Below are positions 24,080-36,420 of a stretch of 64,000 nucleotides of DNA, one piece after another. The notes beneath the pieces were generated by a model that was given only the letters and a program-made list of their open reading frames with translations, did no database searches and was not told the DNA's origin. The stretch comes from Azadirachta indica (Eukaryota; Streptophyta; Magnoliopsida; Sapindales; Meliaceae): assembly GCA_022749755.1 (NCBI GenBank), contig CM040447.1, positions 15,599,087-15,663,086 of the forward strand. The letters are read 5' to 3'. Position 1 is the stretch's first letter; each line of letters begins with the position of its first letter. Both the position numbers and the translations under genes were made by a program.

Positions 24080-27000
24080 TTTAAGGAAAATACTTCTTTA
24101 GCATCTCTACGCTTCACGACTTCTTAACGTCCTTTCCATCTAGGTGCTATAGCTTATAAACTGCTAGTTTAATAATCCTAGTCACCTTATACAGCCCTTC
24201 CCAATTAGCTCCCAGGGCTCCTTCAGCAGGTACTTTGGTATTTTGTGTAACTTGTCACAATACTAAATCTCTTTCATAGAAGGTTCTTAATTGAATTCTT
24301 TTGTTGTAATAGTTAGCCACTCGCTATTGATAGACGGATATTTTGAAGAGCGCTTGATCTTATTTCTCTTCTAATAGATCAAACTCAGTTCCATTAATTC
24401 GTCATCAAAATATTTTACCTTGAATGAACGTGCCTCAATTTTCACTAGTATTATTGCTTCAAAAGCAAAAGTTAAAGAATAGGGTGTTTTGCCAGTCATG
24501 GTACTTGCTATTGTTCAATAAGCCCAAAGGACCTGAAGTAATTCGTTAACCCTTCTTCCCTTTTTACCATCAAGTCATTTCTTCAATGTCTTCTTGATAG
24601 TCTTATTCATCGCCTTGACTTGTCTATTTGCTTTGGGATAAGTAGGAGAGACAAACTTGAGGTCGATATTTAAATTGGCATAGAATTCTTTGAAGCTAAC
24701 ATTGTCAAACTATTTGACATTATTTACTATTAATATACGAGGGATCTTAAACCAACAGATTATATTACCATTTAAGAAGGCGGTGGCCTTTTTCACCGTC
24801 ATGATAGCCAGTGGCTCTACTTTTACCCATTTTGTAAAATAATCGACAACGACAATTGCATACTTCGTATGGGGCGTCTCGTTGGCAACAAGTCGATCAA
24901 ATCTAGTCCCAACTAAACAAAAAGTCACAGACTGAGTAGAGGGGTGAGTTGTTAGGGGTTGTTTCAGGATCTCTCCATGAAATTAACAACCTGGGCAGGC
25001 TTGTACTGTCTTCGTTGCGTCTTGGTGCAGTGTCGACCAATAGTACCATTGACGCAAAACGCAGTATGCCAACAACTTGCCTCCTCCATGGTCACCACAA
25101 CTGTCTATGTAAATCTCTTTAAGCACATAATTTGCCTCTTTTTCATCGACACAACGCAAGTATGGTAGCTGAAATCCTCGTTTATACAATACACCGTTAA
25201 TCACTGAATAGCGCGAGGATATGTTCTTAATTCTTCTGGCCTCTTCCTTCTCTTCTGGTAATTTACCCTCAAGAATGTTTTCTTGGATTGGATCCATCCA
25301 AGTTAGGACTTGATACGCTGTATTGATCTGATCAGCTTCCATGCTTTGTTGTCCCACACTTTTTTGGCATAACACCTTCGTAAGGATTGTTGTTAGGAAC
25401 TTCCCTTGTAATGTTGAAGCTAGTTTGGTTAAAGCATTTGCTTTAGTATTTTCTAACCGTGGGATTTGTGTTATTACCACCTTTTTGAAGTGCTTTATCT
25501 ATTTTGCGACCTTGTTCAAATACGCGTGCGTACTTCCACCTGTTGCTTGAAATTCGCCAAAGACTTGGCTCACCACTAATTGTGAATCTCCTTTAACTTC
25601 GAGGCAATCTACTCTAAATAACAATGCTAGACCAAGTCCAGCTAATAAAATTTTGTATTCTGCTTCATTGTTTATTACTTTGAAATCAAAATGTAGGGCA
25701 TAGGCTAACTCCCTATTCCTTGGCTTAACCACGATTATGTCAGCTCCTTTACCCTGAATGTTTGACACCCCATCTATATAGAGATGCCAGAATCTCGAAT
25801 CCCCTTGCTCCTCTCGTACTATCTGTTTAATTGTATCGCCAGGTAATTGGACATTATTATTTTTTGTTGTTGTCGTGTGGCACTGAACATATTCCATTTT
25901 TGATTCCATATTTTCAACCCCCCAGGACGTTGTTGGTTTAGTTACTTTGTGCACCATTATCCCTTTCAACAATGATCTCTTTGCAATAAAATCGACCAAC
26001 GCTTGAGCCTTAATAGTTTTGCGGGGTTGATACTCTATATCAAATTCGCTGAGCATGATCGACCATTTAACCATTCTTCTTAAGGGAGCTGGTCTATATA
26101 GTATTTGCCTTAGAGGCTAATTGGTGAAGACCACTATTGTGTGTGCTTGAAAGTACGGTCGTAACTTTCATGTTACGACTACAAGTGTAAGGGCCAACTT
26201 CTCTGAGGGTGAATATCTTTTCTTTACATCCAGCAACGATTTACTTGTATAATAGATTAGTCGGTGAATCCTTTCATCCTCTTTTACCAACATTGAACTC
26301 ACTGCATGATCAGTCACTGCCAAATACAAATGCACTGTATACCTTATCAACGAGCTCATCAAGTAAGGCAGATTTGCTAAGTAAGTTTTTAACTCCTGAA
26401 AGCTTGCTTTGTACTCTTCTGTCTACTTTATATACCTTTCTTTCTTTATGACCTGAAAAAGTTGGAAAGATCTACTAGTAGCTTTAGAAATAAATTTGTT
26501 CAGTGTGGCTAACCTCTTTATTAAACCTTGCACCTCATTCAATGTGGTTGGGGATTTTATTTTTAGTATAGCATGAACCTTTTGAGGGTTCACTTCTATC
26601 TCGCGTTCATTAATCATAAACCCTGGGAATTTCTCGGAGCTAATTTTAAATGCACATTTCTCTAGTTTTAGCTTTATGTTATATTCTCTGAACAAGAAAA
26701 CGTTTTCCATAAGTGCTGAACGTGATCTTCGACCTTAAACGATTTGGTGATCATGTCATCTATGTATACCTCTATTGTTCTCTCGATTAGAGGCTTGAAA
26801 ACTTTGTTAATCGGTCTCTAAAACATTGTTCTTGCATTCTTTAAATCAAAAGTCATTACTTTGTAGCAATATAATCTCTTATCAGTCACGAACGCCGTTT
26901 TCTTTTAATTGACTTCATGCATTCGAATTTGGCTGTATCTTGAAAACACGTCCATGAAAGTTAACAATTTATGTTCAGCTATTGAGTCTACCAACTGATC

Positions 27001-27740
27001 CATCCATAGGAGTGGGAGGCTATCTTTTAGGCAAGCCTTGCTTAAGTCGGCGAAGTCAATACACATTCTCCACTTTTTATTTGCCTTCTTGACCATCACC
27101 ACATTAGCCAACCAATTTGGATAATACATTTCTCTTATGAACACCACTGTGACAGCTTATCCACCTTTTCTTTAATCGCTTTCCTTCTTTCTTGATTGAA
27201 TGTATTTCACTTTTACTTAACAGGTTTAAAGGTCGAGTTAATTGCCAAAAAATGCAAAATCATCTTAGGGTCAATCCCCGACATATCTTCGTGGGTCTAG
27301 GCGAACATGTCTGTATGTTCTCTCAAGAAGGTGATCAACCTCCTCTTTTCTTCCTCAAGTAAATGAGAGCCAATTTTCGTCACCCGCTCGGGTCTTAATC
27401 GGTCAAGGGATATAATTCCAACTTCTTTACTGGCTTGGTTATTGGCCTTATTCCTTCTTGTCCTATTTTCTTTTCTAATTTATCCATCACCTTCGTTGTT
27501 TAGCGTCCTCCTCGTTCAGTTTTTTAACATGTTTTATTATTATACAATAGGACCTTTTCTAAGAGGCCGCAAAACATGTTCGGGTGACCTTTTAGTCCGT
27601 TCATATCATGCCAATTCCTTCACTTGCCCTAAATTTGAGCTTCAAGTATTGTATACTCTCCATAACCTTGTTTTTCTCAATAAAGGTCTTCCTAAAATTA
27701 TGGTATATGACATTTTTAGATCCACAACTTAGAATTCTAT
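24080..27740 (-). pseudogene. Tat-B pol: protease-RT linker, RT, RNase H, integrase (remnant)
   Basis: On the minus strand, YLKLKFRASEGIGMI near 27650 is the linker before RT. RT shows TDMFAWTHEDMSGIDPKM (about 27300), WRMCIDFADLSKACLKDSLP (27080-27020), LLTFMDVFSRYSQIRMHEVN, and the catalytic box VYIDDM at 26755-26766 with both aspartates. RNase H (VHLYLAVTDHAVSSMLV) lies at 26362-26168. The archaeal-type RNase H, with YIDGVSNIQGKGAD and NNEAEYKILLAGLGLALLF, lies at 26074-25499. Integrase has a zinc region at 25260-24983 and VVDYFTKWVKVEPLA near 24850. The C-terminal LGANWEGLYKVTRI ends near 24085. Many stops remain. It is the best preserved of the three Tat pol regions. Confidence 0.85.
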
Positions 27741-27841
27741 CATCACGATTTTCTGATACGGTCTATCTCTTATGGTCAGTGATAGCTGAACTAAGCCTAA
27801 TGGGAAGGTATATGAATATGCAAATTTGTATAGTGCTGTAT

Positions 27842-30316
27842 CTACGAGTCTTATCTTTAGATCCTCAATTCTTAGGGAATCCAGCCAAGATTGGGTTACA
27901 ATTACCTGAGGTGGAGAGAAAGAAGCTTAGAATATTCCTAAGGGAACACAACAATACTTTTGCTTGGACACATAAGGACATGCTAGGCATTGATCCAAGG
28001 ATAATTTCTTATTGACTCTCCATAAGCCCTACTTTCAAACCCATTAAGTAGAAAAAAAGAGCCTTCAATTAGGAAAAGAGGGAGGCGATAAAGGTTGAGG
28101 TGGACAAATTGTTGAAAGCAAAGTTCATTCGAGTAGTCCATTACCCAAAATGGATTGCCAATATGGTCATGGTGAAAAAAGCCAATAGAAAATGGAGATT
28201 GTGTGTAAATTTCATGGACCTTAATAAAGCCTACCCTAAGGATAGTTTTCCACTTCCATGAACGGATCAGTCAGTTGATTTTAAGGTTGGACATGGTCTC
28301 TTGAGTTTTATATATACTTTCTTGTGGTATAATCAGATCAGAATGTATGAGTCGGATTAAGAAAAAATGGCATTTGTCATAGATCAGGGTCTATATTGAT
28401 ATAAAGTAATACCTTTTAGATTGAAGAATGCTAGAGCAACTTTCTAAAGGTTGGTGAACAAAGTGTTTATATAAACAATGTGATCACCATTGGTCAAGAT
28501 AAAGGACCAGTTCAAGACATGCTTGACATAGAGACAAAGACAAGATACTTACCTCAAAAGAAGGTGCATCAGCTAGTCTATTACACTAGTAAATCCTTCA
28601 TTAACACAAAGACAAGGTACTCACCCTTGGAAAGGCTAGCCTTAGTGTTAGTGATAGCTGTTAGAAAGCTCTAAACCTATTTCCAGGTATACAAAGTTGT
28701 AGTTTTGATGACCAGCCACTGCGATAGATTTTACATAGGCCAGGCCTCTTTAGTCGGTTAGTAAAATAGTCCAAAGAATCTGGAGAGTTCAATATTGACT
28801 ACAAACCAAGAAAAGCTATCAAAGCCTAAGCTTTGGCAAATTTTATAATGGAAAGGTTTGCAAACGAAATAATCCTGACTCGAGTTATAGATGTCATGTT
28901 GACACAAACCTCCAAGAATATCTCTAACCTTGAGCCAAGAATCCCAGGTCGAAAAATTCACAGGCTGATGCCTTTGCTAGGGTAGCCTCCTTACTTTAGG
29001 GAAAAATACCAAGAACCATACCGATTGAGTTGTTGCATTATAAAAGTACGGATCAGAAAGCTATGGTTAAGGTTCTAACAATTAAAAGAGCTACAGTGGC
29101 AACATTTATGGACTTATTAATGCATATATCCAGGTGAGGAAACTACTGCAAGATAAAGACAAGGCTAGAAAAATCATGAACACGTTTGCTAGATACAGTA
29201 GCATTGAAGGGGTATTGTATAAGAGAAGTTTTAGACTGCTCTATTTGAGTCTTTAACAGTAGAAGAGGTAGAATATATACTTACAGAAGTCTATATAGGG
29301 ATTTGTGGAGATCATAAAGGTGCTCGATCCTTGGCCCATCGAGTATTAAAGCAAGGATATTATTAGCTTGCCCCACACTAGGATGCCACTCGAATAGCTA
29401 AATCTTATTAGGCATTCCAAATTCATAGAGATATGTCAAAGCAAGCACATGAGAAGCTCAACATACTTTTGAGTCCCTGGACATTTGCACAATGAGGGCT
29501 AAATCTAATTAGTGCATTGCTCATTGGACAACCCCAAATGAAATACGCTATAGTGGTAATTGATTATTTCACTGAAAGGGTTGAAGCAAAGCCATTGGCT
29601 AAAACCAAGAAACAGCATACCATAACATTCATTAAGCAAACCTTGGTTTATAGGTTTGGGATACCACATACCACAATCACCGATAATGGGAAGCTGTTTG
29701 ACAACAAAAGATTTACAAGATTTTGTTTTAACTTGAACATTAACTTGAGATTGGTGTCTCTTACTCACCCAAAGGCAAATGGATAGGTGGTAACTATTAA
29801 TAAGATCATTAAGATAGCCCTGAAGAAAGGGCTAGATGGTTATAAAGGAGCATGGGTAGATAAGTTGCCTTAGGTATTATGAGCCTACAAAACCACTGCC
29901 TGATCTCGAATTGGTGAAACACCTTATTCGAAGCAGTAAATCTAGTTGAAATTATGGCTCTCATATTTCTGGTCAAGCATTTTGAGTAAAAAGGAATGAA
30001 GAACTTATGCTCAATGACTTGGATTTGTTTGTGGAAAAGAGAGATCAAGTATTGGTAAAATTGGCTGTATATCAACAAAAAGTGGCCAAATACCACAATA
30101 AGAATGTTCGCCCCAAGATATTGCAGGTAGGAGATCTTGTATTAAGATGAGTCATGTTGAATACAAGAAATCTAGAGAGGGAACGATGAACTGGAAAGGA
30201 CTTTACAAGGTCATCAGAATTATTTGACCAAGGGTGTACAAGCTTTAGTATTGGGACATAAAAAAGATGAAAAAGTCCTGGAATGCTGAGATGCTCAAGG
30301 TATTTTATCCTTAAAC
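27842..30316 (+). pseudogene. Tat-C pol: RT, RNase H, integrase (remnant, internally deleted)
   Basis: LREHNNTFAWTHKDMLGIDP (27935-28003) and WIANMVMVKKANRKWR mark the RT start. After FQRLVNKVF-like sequence near 28450 the frame jumps to HQLVYYTSKSFINTKTRYSP (28567-28630), the end of RNase H. The RT catalytic box and thumb are therefore deleted. Around the junction a short sequence (acaaagacaagatacttacc / acaaagacaaggtactcacc) is duplicated. Integrase follows with LAHRVLKQGYY near 29335, AIVVIDYFTERVEAKPLAK near 29545-29610 and TDNGKLFDNK. The end of pol lies near 30316 (WNAEMLKVFYP). Stops throughout. Confidence 0.8.
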
Positions 30317-30499
30317 TGAAGAGACATCTTTGTATTAGATCTATTATTGATTAATTTAGTAAAACTTGATTTCTTTCTTTATATATGCATATATATTCTT
30401 GAAATATGCTTAAATTAATTATGGGATGAAAGTGCTTGACCAGAGAAAGGCATATATATATATATATCCATATACAAGCATGCGTAACAAAGAGAAAAG

Positions 30500-31680
30500 C
30501 CATGCCTTTGGTCAACTCTAAAGGCATGATGAGATTAGATAATGCTCGATTAATATCTCACAACGGGTGAAAAATATGCCCTCGCTCAATTGAAAAAAGG
30601 ATAATGCTCGAGAACCTATCTTAGCATATTCTTAACCCAAGCAAATACGCTCCTACTTGGTCGAAAAACAAATAGTGCTTGAGAAGCCATCTTAGCATAT
30701 TCTCAACCTGAGCCCATTATTATCTCTTATCACATGAAAAATATACCCCTACTCGGTTAAGAAAAGAGTAATGCTTAAGAACCCATCTCGGCATATTCTT
30801 GACCTGAGCCTATTATTATTTTATATCGGATGAAAAATATGCCCTTGTTCGGTTAAAAAAAGAATAATGTTGAGAACTCATCTCATCATATTCTCAACCC
30901 TAGCATATTATTATTTCATATTAGGTGAAAAATGCATCCTTTACCTTGTGGGAAAAAAGATGGTGCTTAAGAACCCATCTCAGTGCATTCTTGACCTGAG
31001 CCCATCATTATTTTATATCAAGTGAAAAATAACCCTTCCCTCTATAAAAAAAGATAGTGCTTAAGAACCCATCTCAGCATATTCTCGACTCGACATATTA
31101 TTATTTTATATCAGGTGAAAAATAGCCCTTCCTCCCCATTAAAAAAAGGATAGTGTTTGAGAACCCATCTCAGCATATTCTTGATCTGACCCATTATTAT
31201 TTCATATCGGTAAAAAAATATGCTCCCATTTGGAAAAAAAAAAATAGTGCTTGAGAACCCATCTCAACATATTCTCAACTGAAGCTATTATTATTTCATA
31301 TTAGATGAAAAATATACCCCTACTCAGTCGAAAAAAATAGTGGATAACCCATCTCAACATAATCTTATGCGCAGTGAAAAAGAGAATTAAAAAGCTATCT
31401 CAGGAAATTCTCAACTTGAGCCCATTATCATCTTATGTTGGATAAAAGTACGTCCTTGCTCTGTGGAAAGGAGAAAAGTACTTGAGAACCTATCTCAGGA
31501 AATTCTCATGCTTAGCCCACTATCATCTCATGCTGGGTGAAAAAGTACACCCTTACTTGGATGAAAAGATAGGAGTATTCAAGAACCCCTCTTAGGAAAC
31601 TCTTAACCTAAGCCTATCATTTGCTCATGATGAGTAAGAAGTATACTCTTAAAAAGTAAGTAATACTCGAAAACTTTTTC
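30500..31680 (+). repeat. Tandem array after Tat-C pol, 12-14 units of about 90-100 bp
   Basis: The core agaacccatctcagcatatt recurs about every 70-105 bp (near 30611, 30685, 30779, 30868, 30967, 31056, 31160, 31255, 31341, 31400, 31487 and 31582). Each copy is followed by cctgagcccattattatttc and a gtgaaaaatatgcccct segment. Units are diverged, with the last four forming a subfamily (aggaaattctca). The array lies in the 3' untranslated region of a Tat element. Confidence 0.9.
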
Positions 31681-32022
31681 TAAATTACTTTTTCATACGC
31701 TTAAGTACTATTTGTATTATATTATGATAAGATTCTTTGAATGATTTCCCTATTTTGGGTTATTATCACTGTGAATTCAAATAAGATTTTTCAAAGTACT
31801 TGTATGCAATGAGTTGTTTAACGAGCATATAGCGATAACAAAATTTTGAGGCAAAAAATTCAATCAACCTATTAAAGTAAAACACCGTACTTGGGGGTTT
31901 AATTTCCTACAAAGCCAAATGCCCTACTTGGGGGCTTGAGTTCATGACAAATAAAAAATACCTCACTTGGAGGCTCCAGTTCACATTAAAAAAAAAAAGG
32001 AAAACAAATTCTTGGTGATTAG

Positions 32023-33110
32023 CTATTTCTTTTGGGATGAGCTCGGGCCATGGATTATTCCAAAGGTCTTTGAGGTCTCTACCACTCTTTTAGGCAAGAT
32101 ATTTAGCTGGGCTTTTTTCGAAGGCAGACACCCCAGGTCGTTAGGATTTGAATCTGCCTCATCCATATTTTCATCATCTTTGCCATCAAATGCCTCTTTT
32201 TCTTCCTGAGGAAGGGTGTTGAATACTAGAGGTTCACAACCAAGTGCCTTACAAATTGGGCTAAAGTCATAATTAGGGTCAAGAGCTTTTATTGCCATAT
32301 AGTTCAGGTTGACCTCCTTATTGATCATCATGTCTTTTTCAGAGTTAACCTTCGCCTTGGCATTTTAGCATCCTCATTGGGCATTTTTAACATCCTCATT
32401 GGCTTTCTTGGCTGCTCCTCAGTAACTTTAACGAGCTGCTTCAATTTTTTGATCTTATATTTAAACTTTAGCTGGCTCATAGATAGTTCAAATATCTTGA
32501 CTTCGAGATTCTCTTGCTTCTTGACCTGACCTTTTCTCTCCTCAATAAGTTTGGCCTTAGTTACTTACCATTCCAACGTGTGCTTGTTGAGGTCTCCAGC
32601 CAAAGAATTTCTTTCCTTCCTTAGCAGCATTACTGTCTCATTTATTAAGGCAACAATAATTGACTTCTTCTTTGGAGAGTAAACAATTACTCGACCTAGA
32701 GGCATATTAAGAAGAGGAAAAAAGTTATTTACAGTTGAAGTAAAACAAAAGAATGGCATTTCAAAAGCCAAGTATCAAAGACTTACCTTCAAAATAGCCC
32801 GATGAGCCATTTCCAGCAGCATTGCAGTAGATTCCTCTTACTCCTTTTTAGACTTTGCAGTGGATATTATGCTGGCTATATTATTCAGAGAAGGAAATAG
32901 GTGCTGAAAATGAACCTTTTTGGCTTTGGGAAGGTTCGACTCTACCAGTTCTTCCCACTTTACAGCTGCAAGAGAAGAAGTCTTACTTGTCTTTGATTGA
33001 GTTAAGGGGGTCTCATACTTAGTGTGTCCTTTGTCCATAATTTCAACAAAAACCCGCTTCTCTTTCCCTTTAAAGACCATATATTTCACCTTGGGATTCT
33101 TTCGCTGGCT
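32023..33110 (-). pseudogene. Tat-C antisense gene, C-terminal part (remnant)
   Basis: Minus-strand frames at 33089-32838 (MKYMVFKGKEKRVFVEIM, then KWEELVESNLPKAKK) and 32331-32023 (DPNYDFSPICKALGCEPLVF, then acidic DGKDDENMDEADSN). The tail matches that of the Tat-A antisense gene. Between them lie coiled-coil-like, Lys/Glu-rich pieces in shifted frames. The N-terminal Transposase_28 domain is absent because the sequence is cut at about 33115. Confidence 0.6.
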
Positions 33111-33199
33111 TTACTCTCGGGGAGAGGATTTTTAATCTACCTTTCTTATGGCCAAGTTTTTGGATGCCAACACATTCTTCTTTGTCGGACATTGAAGTT

Positions 33200-33433
33200 G
33201 TTTGCAAACAAACCTAAGTCAAAAGGTCAGGTTCGTTCATGATTGAGAAAATACTTTCCTTTGGCACGGTTAAACTAAAAGATAAGAATGTACATATTTT
33301 TCGAGTCAACAACCAACAATTGAAATATTACTATAAAGAAGAGGAAAAAGTGAGGCAAAAATTTCTCATAAATCCCTATTTGATTGAGGAAGAATTTAGT
33401 TCAACTAAAGATGTTAAACTTAACACTGCTTAG
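33200..33433 (+). pseudogene. Athila-1 integrase C-terminus (remnant)
   Basis: The frame from 33239 reads MIEKILSFGTVKLKDKNVHI then FRVNNQQLKYYYKEEE. This is the final part of Athila integrase (the family pattern is hydrophobic V-hGAV-I-D then FKVNGQRLK-Y). It ends just before the aggaggcaaccc signature. The upstream part of pol is missing. Confidence 0.7.
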
Positions 33434-35217
33434 GAGGCAACCCAAGACTTTTGAGAAGGAGAAGATGATCTTTACGATGCTTGAAGGAGTTATGCAAATA
33501 AGGTGCTATACGTTCCTTTTCCTTCTCTTCTTACTTTTAATTTTCTATTTAGCTTCCAACTTAATCTATTCATTGCATGATCATTAATTTCAAATATTAA
33601 GGACAATGTTAGGTTTAAGTTTGGGGGTGGAGTTGCCTGAAGTAGATTTTATGGTAATTTTTCATTTTTGTAGTAATCCTTTTTGTTTTTGTGATATTTT
33701 TTGTGTTTGTTTTCCATTTTTGAGTCACTTGCTTCCTTTGTGAAAAGTTTGTGGAAATAAATTAGGCATGGCCAATTTGAAATGATGAGATATTAAACGA
33801 ATGTTATAATTTTATCCTTTTTCTAACTAGTTTTCATTTATTCATGCTCATAATATGTATGCACTTCATGTCAAAATTGATTGAAATCTTGATTTGATAA
33901 ATTCACATAGTTAGAATATGATATGCAAGATAGTATAGACTCATATGACATTTTTAGTGAGCTTTCAAGCCTTTGTGCATTAATTTTTAGTGTTATATGA
34001 CTACTCTATATCTATTCTTGTCATCTTTTCATTTGGGTGATCTCATTATGTTTCGTTTTGGCTATTTTACTTGATTTTCCAAGTTTTGGATGTAAGATTA
34101 ATTATATAACACATGAGAAGGGATTCTAGGCCTCGTTTGAACCATTTGAGCCAACTTTATGCATAATTTCCTAGCCACTCTAAGCCTCAAGTTAATATCT
34201 TTTTCCTTCATAAAACTAACAATCCAAACTCAATAGCTAAAAATATCGTCTTTATTCTTGTGGGAACTTTTGAGCTGTCTTGCAATTGTAATGACGTATA
34301 CTTCAAAATAAGTTTAGGTTTTATTGCTATTTGTGTGCTTATGGTCAAAAAGTTGTATTAATGGTGCACACTAAACACAAAAAGAAAAAGAAAGAAAGAA
34401 AAAAGGAAGAAGCAAAGACAAGGAGAAAAGAAAAAAAAAGGGACAGAAAAGTATATCCTTAATTTTACTAAGTAACCAGAACTCTTACCTAGCTAAGCCA
34501 TAAGCAATAAGATGAAACATAAAAAAAGGTTATACCGTGAAAAGAAAAGAAAGGTGAAAATGAATGAGCAAATGGTGAGATTTATTATTAAGCAAAATTT
34601 AAAGGTGGATGGTAAAAGCATATGTTTAAAGTCTGTGAAACTTTGATTTATCTTTGATTCATTCTTTCTTGTAACTATCTTACCCATTAGCCTCATTACA
34701 ACCTAAAAGAAAAGTCCTACGTTAATCTTGTGTGTTGTTTGATTAATTTGCATCCATTTTCATAAAAATTAACTTAGCAGTATTCCTTTCATGCGATCAC
34801 CATCATCACATCAGAAATAACGTATTCTTTCAACTACATTTCAGCTTTGTTCTTCCATAAAAATCTAAGCATAATGCTAATCTCTGTATATTTTTAAGTG
34901 TTGACCTAAATTTCGAGTGTGCTTGCTTGAGAGTGACCATTTTGGCGAGGTTTGGATTTTTGAACTTCTATGCATGCTATGCTCTGATAATGTAAAGGAT
35001 GATATGATAGACGATGATCAATTGATAATTATATCACACTACACATTAGCATATCAAATGAAATCTTGTTAATACTTGATACTTGAGTGACTGAGTTTAT
35101 ATTTTGTCATATTCTCATTGGCCATGAATCGATTAAGTAAGGAAGTTATTTTGTGTTGTTGAGTCTTTCAATTTTTCTTTTGCTCGAGGACGAGCAAATA
35201 TTAAGCTAGGGGATATT
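33434..35217 (+). other. Athila-1 3' untranslated region and polypurine tract
   Basis: No gene is supported. A long purine run lies at about 34378-34460. The sequence gctcgaggacgagcaaatat followed by taagctagggga (35182-35214) directly before the LTR is the usual Athila polypurine-tract region, used to prime plus-strand DNA. No env-like frame is seen. Confidence 0.65.
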
Positions 35218-35479
35218 TGATATTTTAATTTTTACTACATGATCATGCTTAAATATTTATCATTAAGTAGTGTACTTAACGTTGTTTAGTCTGTTTTGAC
35301 TAGTTATTTTTTTTAAGTATTTTGGTTTTATTTTGTAGGTGTTGACGTATTTTAACATGAAAGACATGAAAATGGAGTATAGAAGCATGTTCGCTAGTCA
35401 TCTATGGAAACCACAAAGTTTTGTTCTTCGGGACCAAAATGCAAGTAAATGAGGACTAAAATGTAGCAACATTAAAATA

Positions 35480-35700
35480 TGTAGGTTTTTAGGAGAAAAA
35501 CATCTATATTCTTATATATTTTCATAAGGAACAAGTACAATATAAATAGTAGAGAAAAAACCCCATATAAGAATTCCACCAAATTAGGGAATCCTACAAT
35601 AAATAGATCTCTAGGCTAGAAAAAGGAAACAAAAAGCTAATCATATATGAAATAACTAATTAAGATTTTGTTTCCTAACTTATTTCTAAAAAATCTAACA
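35480..35700 (-). repeat. Copia 3' LTR (221 bp)
   Basis: Begins tgtaggtttttagg and ends aaaatctaaca. Aligns over its length with 40502-40742. The shared core is acatctatattcttatatat. Confidence 0.9.
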
Positions 35701-35720
35701 CCCCCCTTAAGTTGGAGCAT
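35701..35720 (-). promoter_or_regulatory. Copia polypurine tract
   Basis: On the minus strand aacttaagggggg directly precedes the 3' LTR, the usual copia polypurine tract for plus-strand priming. Confidence 0.8.
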
Positions 35721-36420
35721 AGATATCTGTTATGCTCAACTTGCTTACAAATTGCTCAAAAACATTTTTAAAAAGTCCTTTGGTTAAGATATTAGCTATT
35801 TGTTGAGTAAAAGAAATAAAAGGCAAACAAACAGCTCCATAATCAATTTTTTCCTTTATGAAGTGTCTGTCAATCTCTACATGTTTCGTGCGATCATGTT
35901 GTACTGGATTTTGTGCAATATTTATGGTGGCTTTATTGTCACAATACAACTTCATTGGCATGATTATTGGCATCTACAACTCTTCAAGAATTCTCCTTAA
36001 CTAAAGCATCTCACACACTCCATTAGCCATGGTCCTATATTTTGCTTGGACACTACTCCTTGCAATGACATTTTGTTTCTTACTTCGCCATGTGACCAGA
36101 TTTCCCCAAACATAAGTGTGGTATTTTAATATAGATCTCTTGTTAATAACTGATCCTGCCCAAATTGCATCAATATATGCCTCTATATTATGCTTTGTAG
36201 TCTTTTTAAAAGTAGACCCTTGCCTGGTGTACTTTGTAAGTATCTAAGAATCTGATATACAACTTCAAGATTCTTCTCATAAGGTGAATACATAAATTGG
36301 CTAACCAAACTCACTATAAAAGTAATATTTGGGCGTGTATGTGATAAGCAAATCAATTTTCCTACCAACTTTTAATATCGAGTTGTTTCTCATTGGGATT
36401 AATTGAAGTGTCAACTGGCC
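35707..36420 (-). pseudogene. Copia RNase H (remnant)
   Basis: The open frame 35973-35707 has KLYCDNKATINIAQNPVQHD then TKHVEIDRHFIKEKI, the C-terminal half of copia RNase H. Upstream pieces at 36368-36183 (MVGKLICLSHTRPNITF, SQFMYSPYEKNLE) form the RT-RNase H connection. The stretch between the RT catalytic box and the connection is missing. Stops are present. Confidence 0.8.

Larger units (their letters stand above)
19381..27830 (-). mobile_element. Tat-B: decayed Tat-lineage gypsy element, minus strand
   Basis: Minus-strand pol runs from about 27740 to 24080. It is followed by a tandem-repeat block (23650-24075), a plus-strand (antisense to pol) Transposase_28-like gene (about 20958-23343), and a possible LTR beginning tgtgacgcccgacc at 19381. 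Gag and the 5' LTR are missing: the element stops at the junction with Tat-C near 27740-27840. All coding parts are broken. Confidence 0.75.
27842..33110 (+). mobile_element. Tat-C: decayed Tat-lineage gypsy element, plus strand
   Basis: Pol starts abruptly just before the RT (27842), runs to about 30316, and is followed by a long tandem array (30500-31680). Next come typical 3' sequences with acttgggggcttgag (about 31890-31970), then an antisense gene fragment on the minus strand (33110-32023). Gag, protease and both LTRs are missing. It is cut at the right by the Athila-1 fragment at about 33115. Confidence 0.75.

Noticed and set aside
30500..31680. CRISPR-like regularly spaced repeats
   Set aside because: The copies are diverged tandem units without unique spacers, lie in a plant retrotransposon and have no cas genes.
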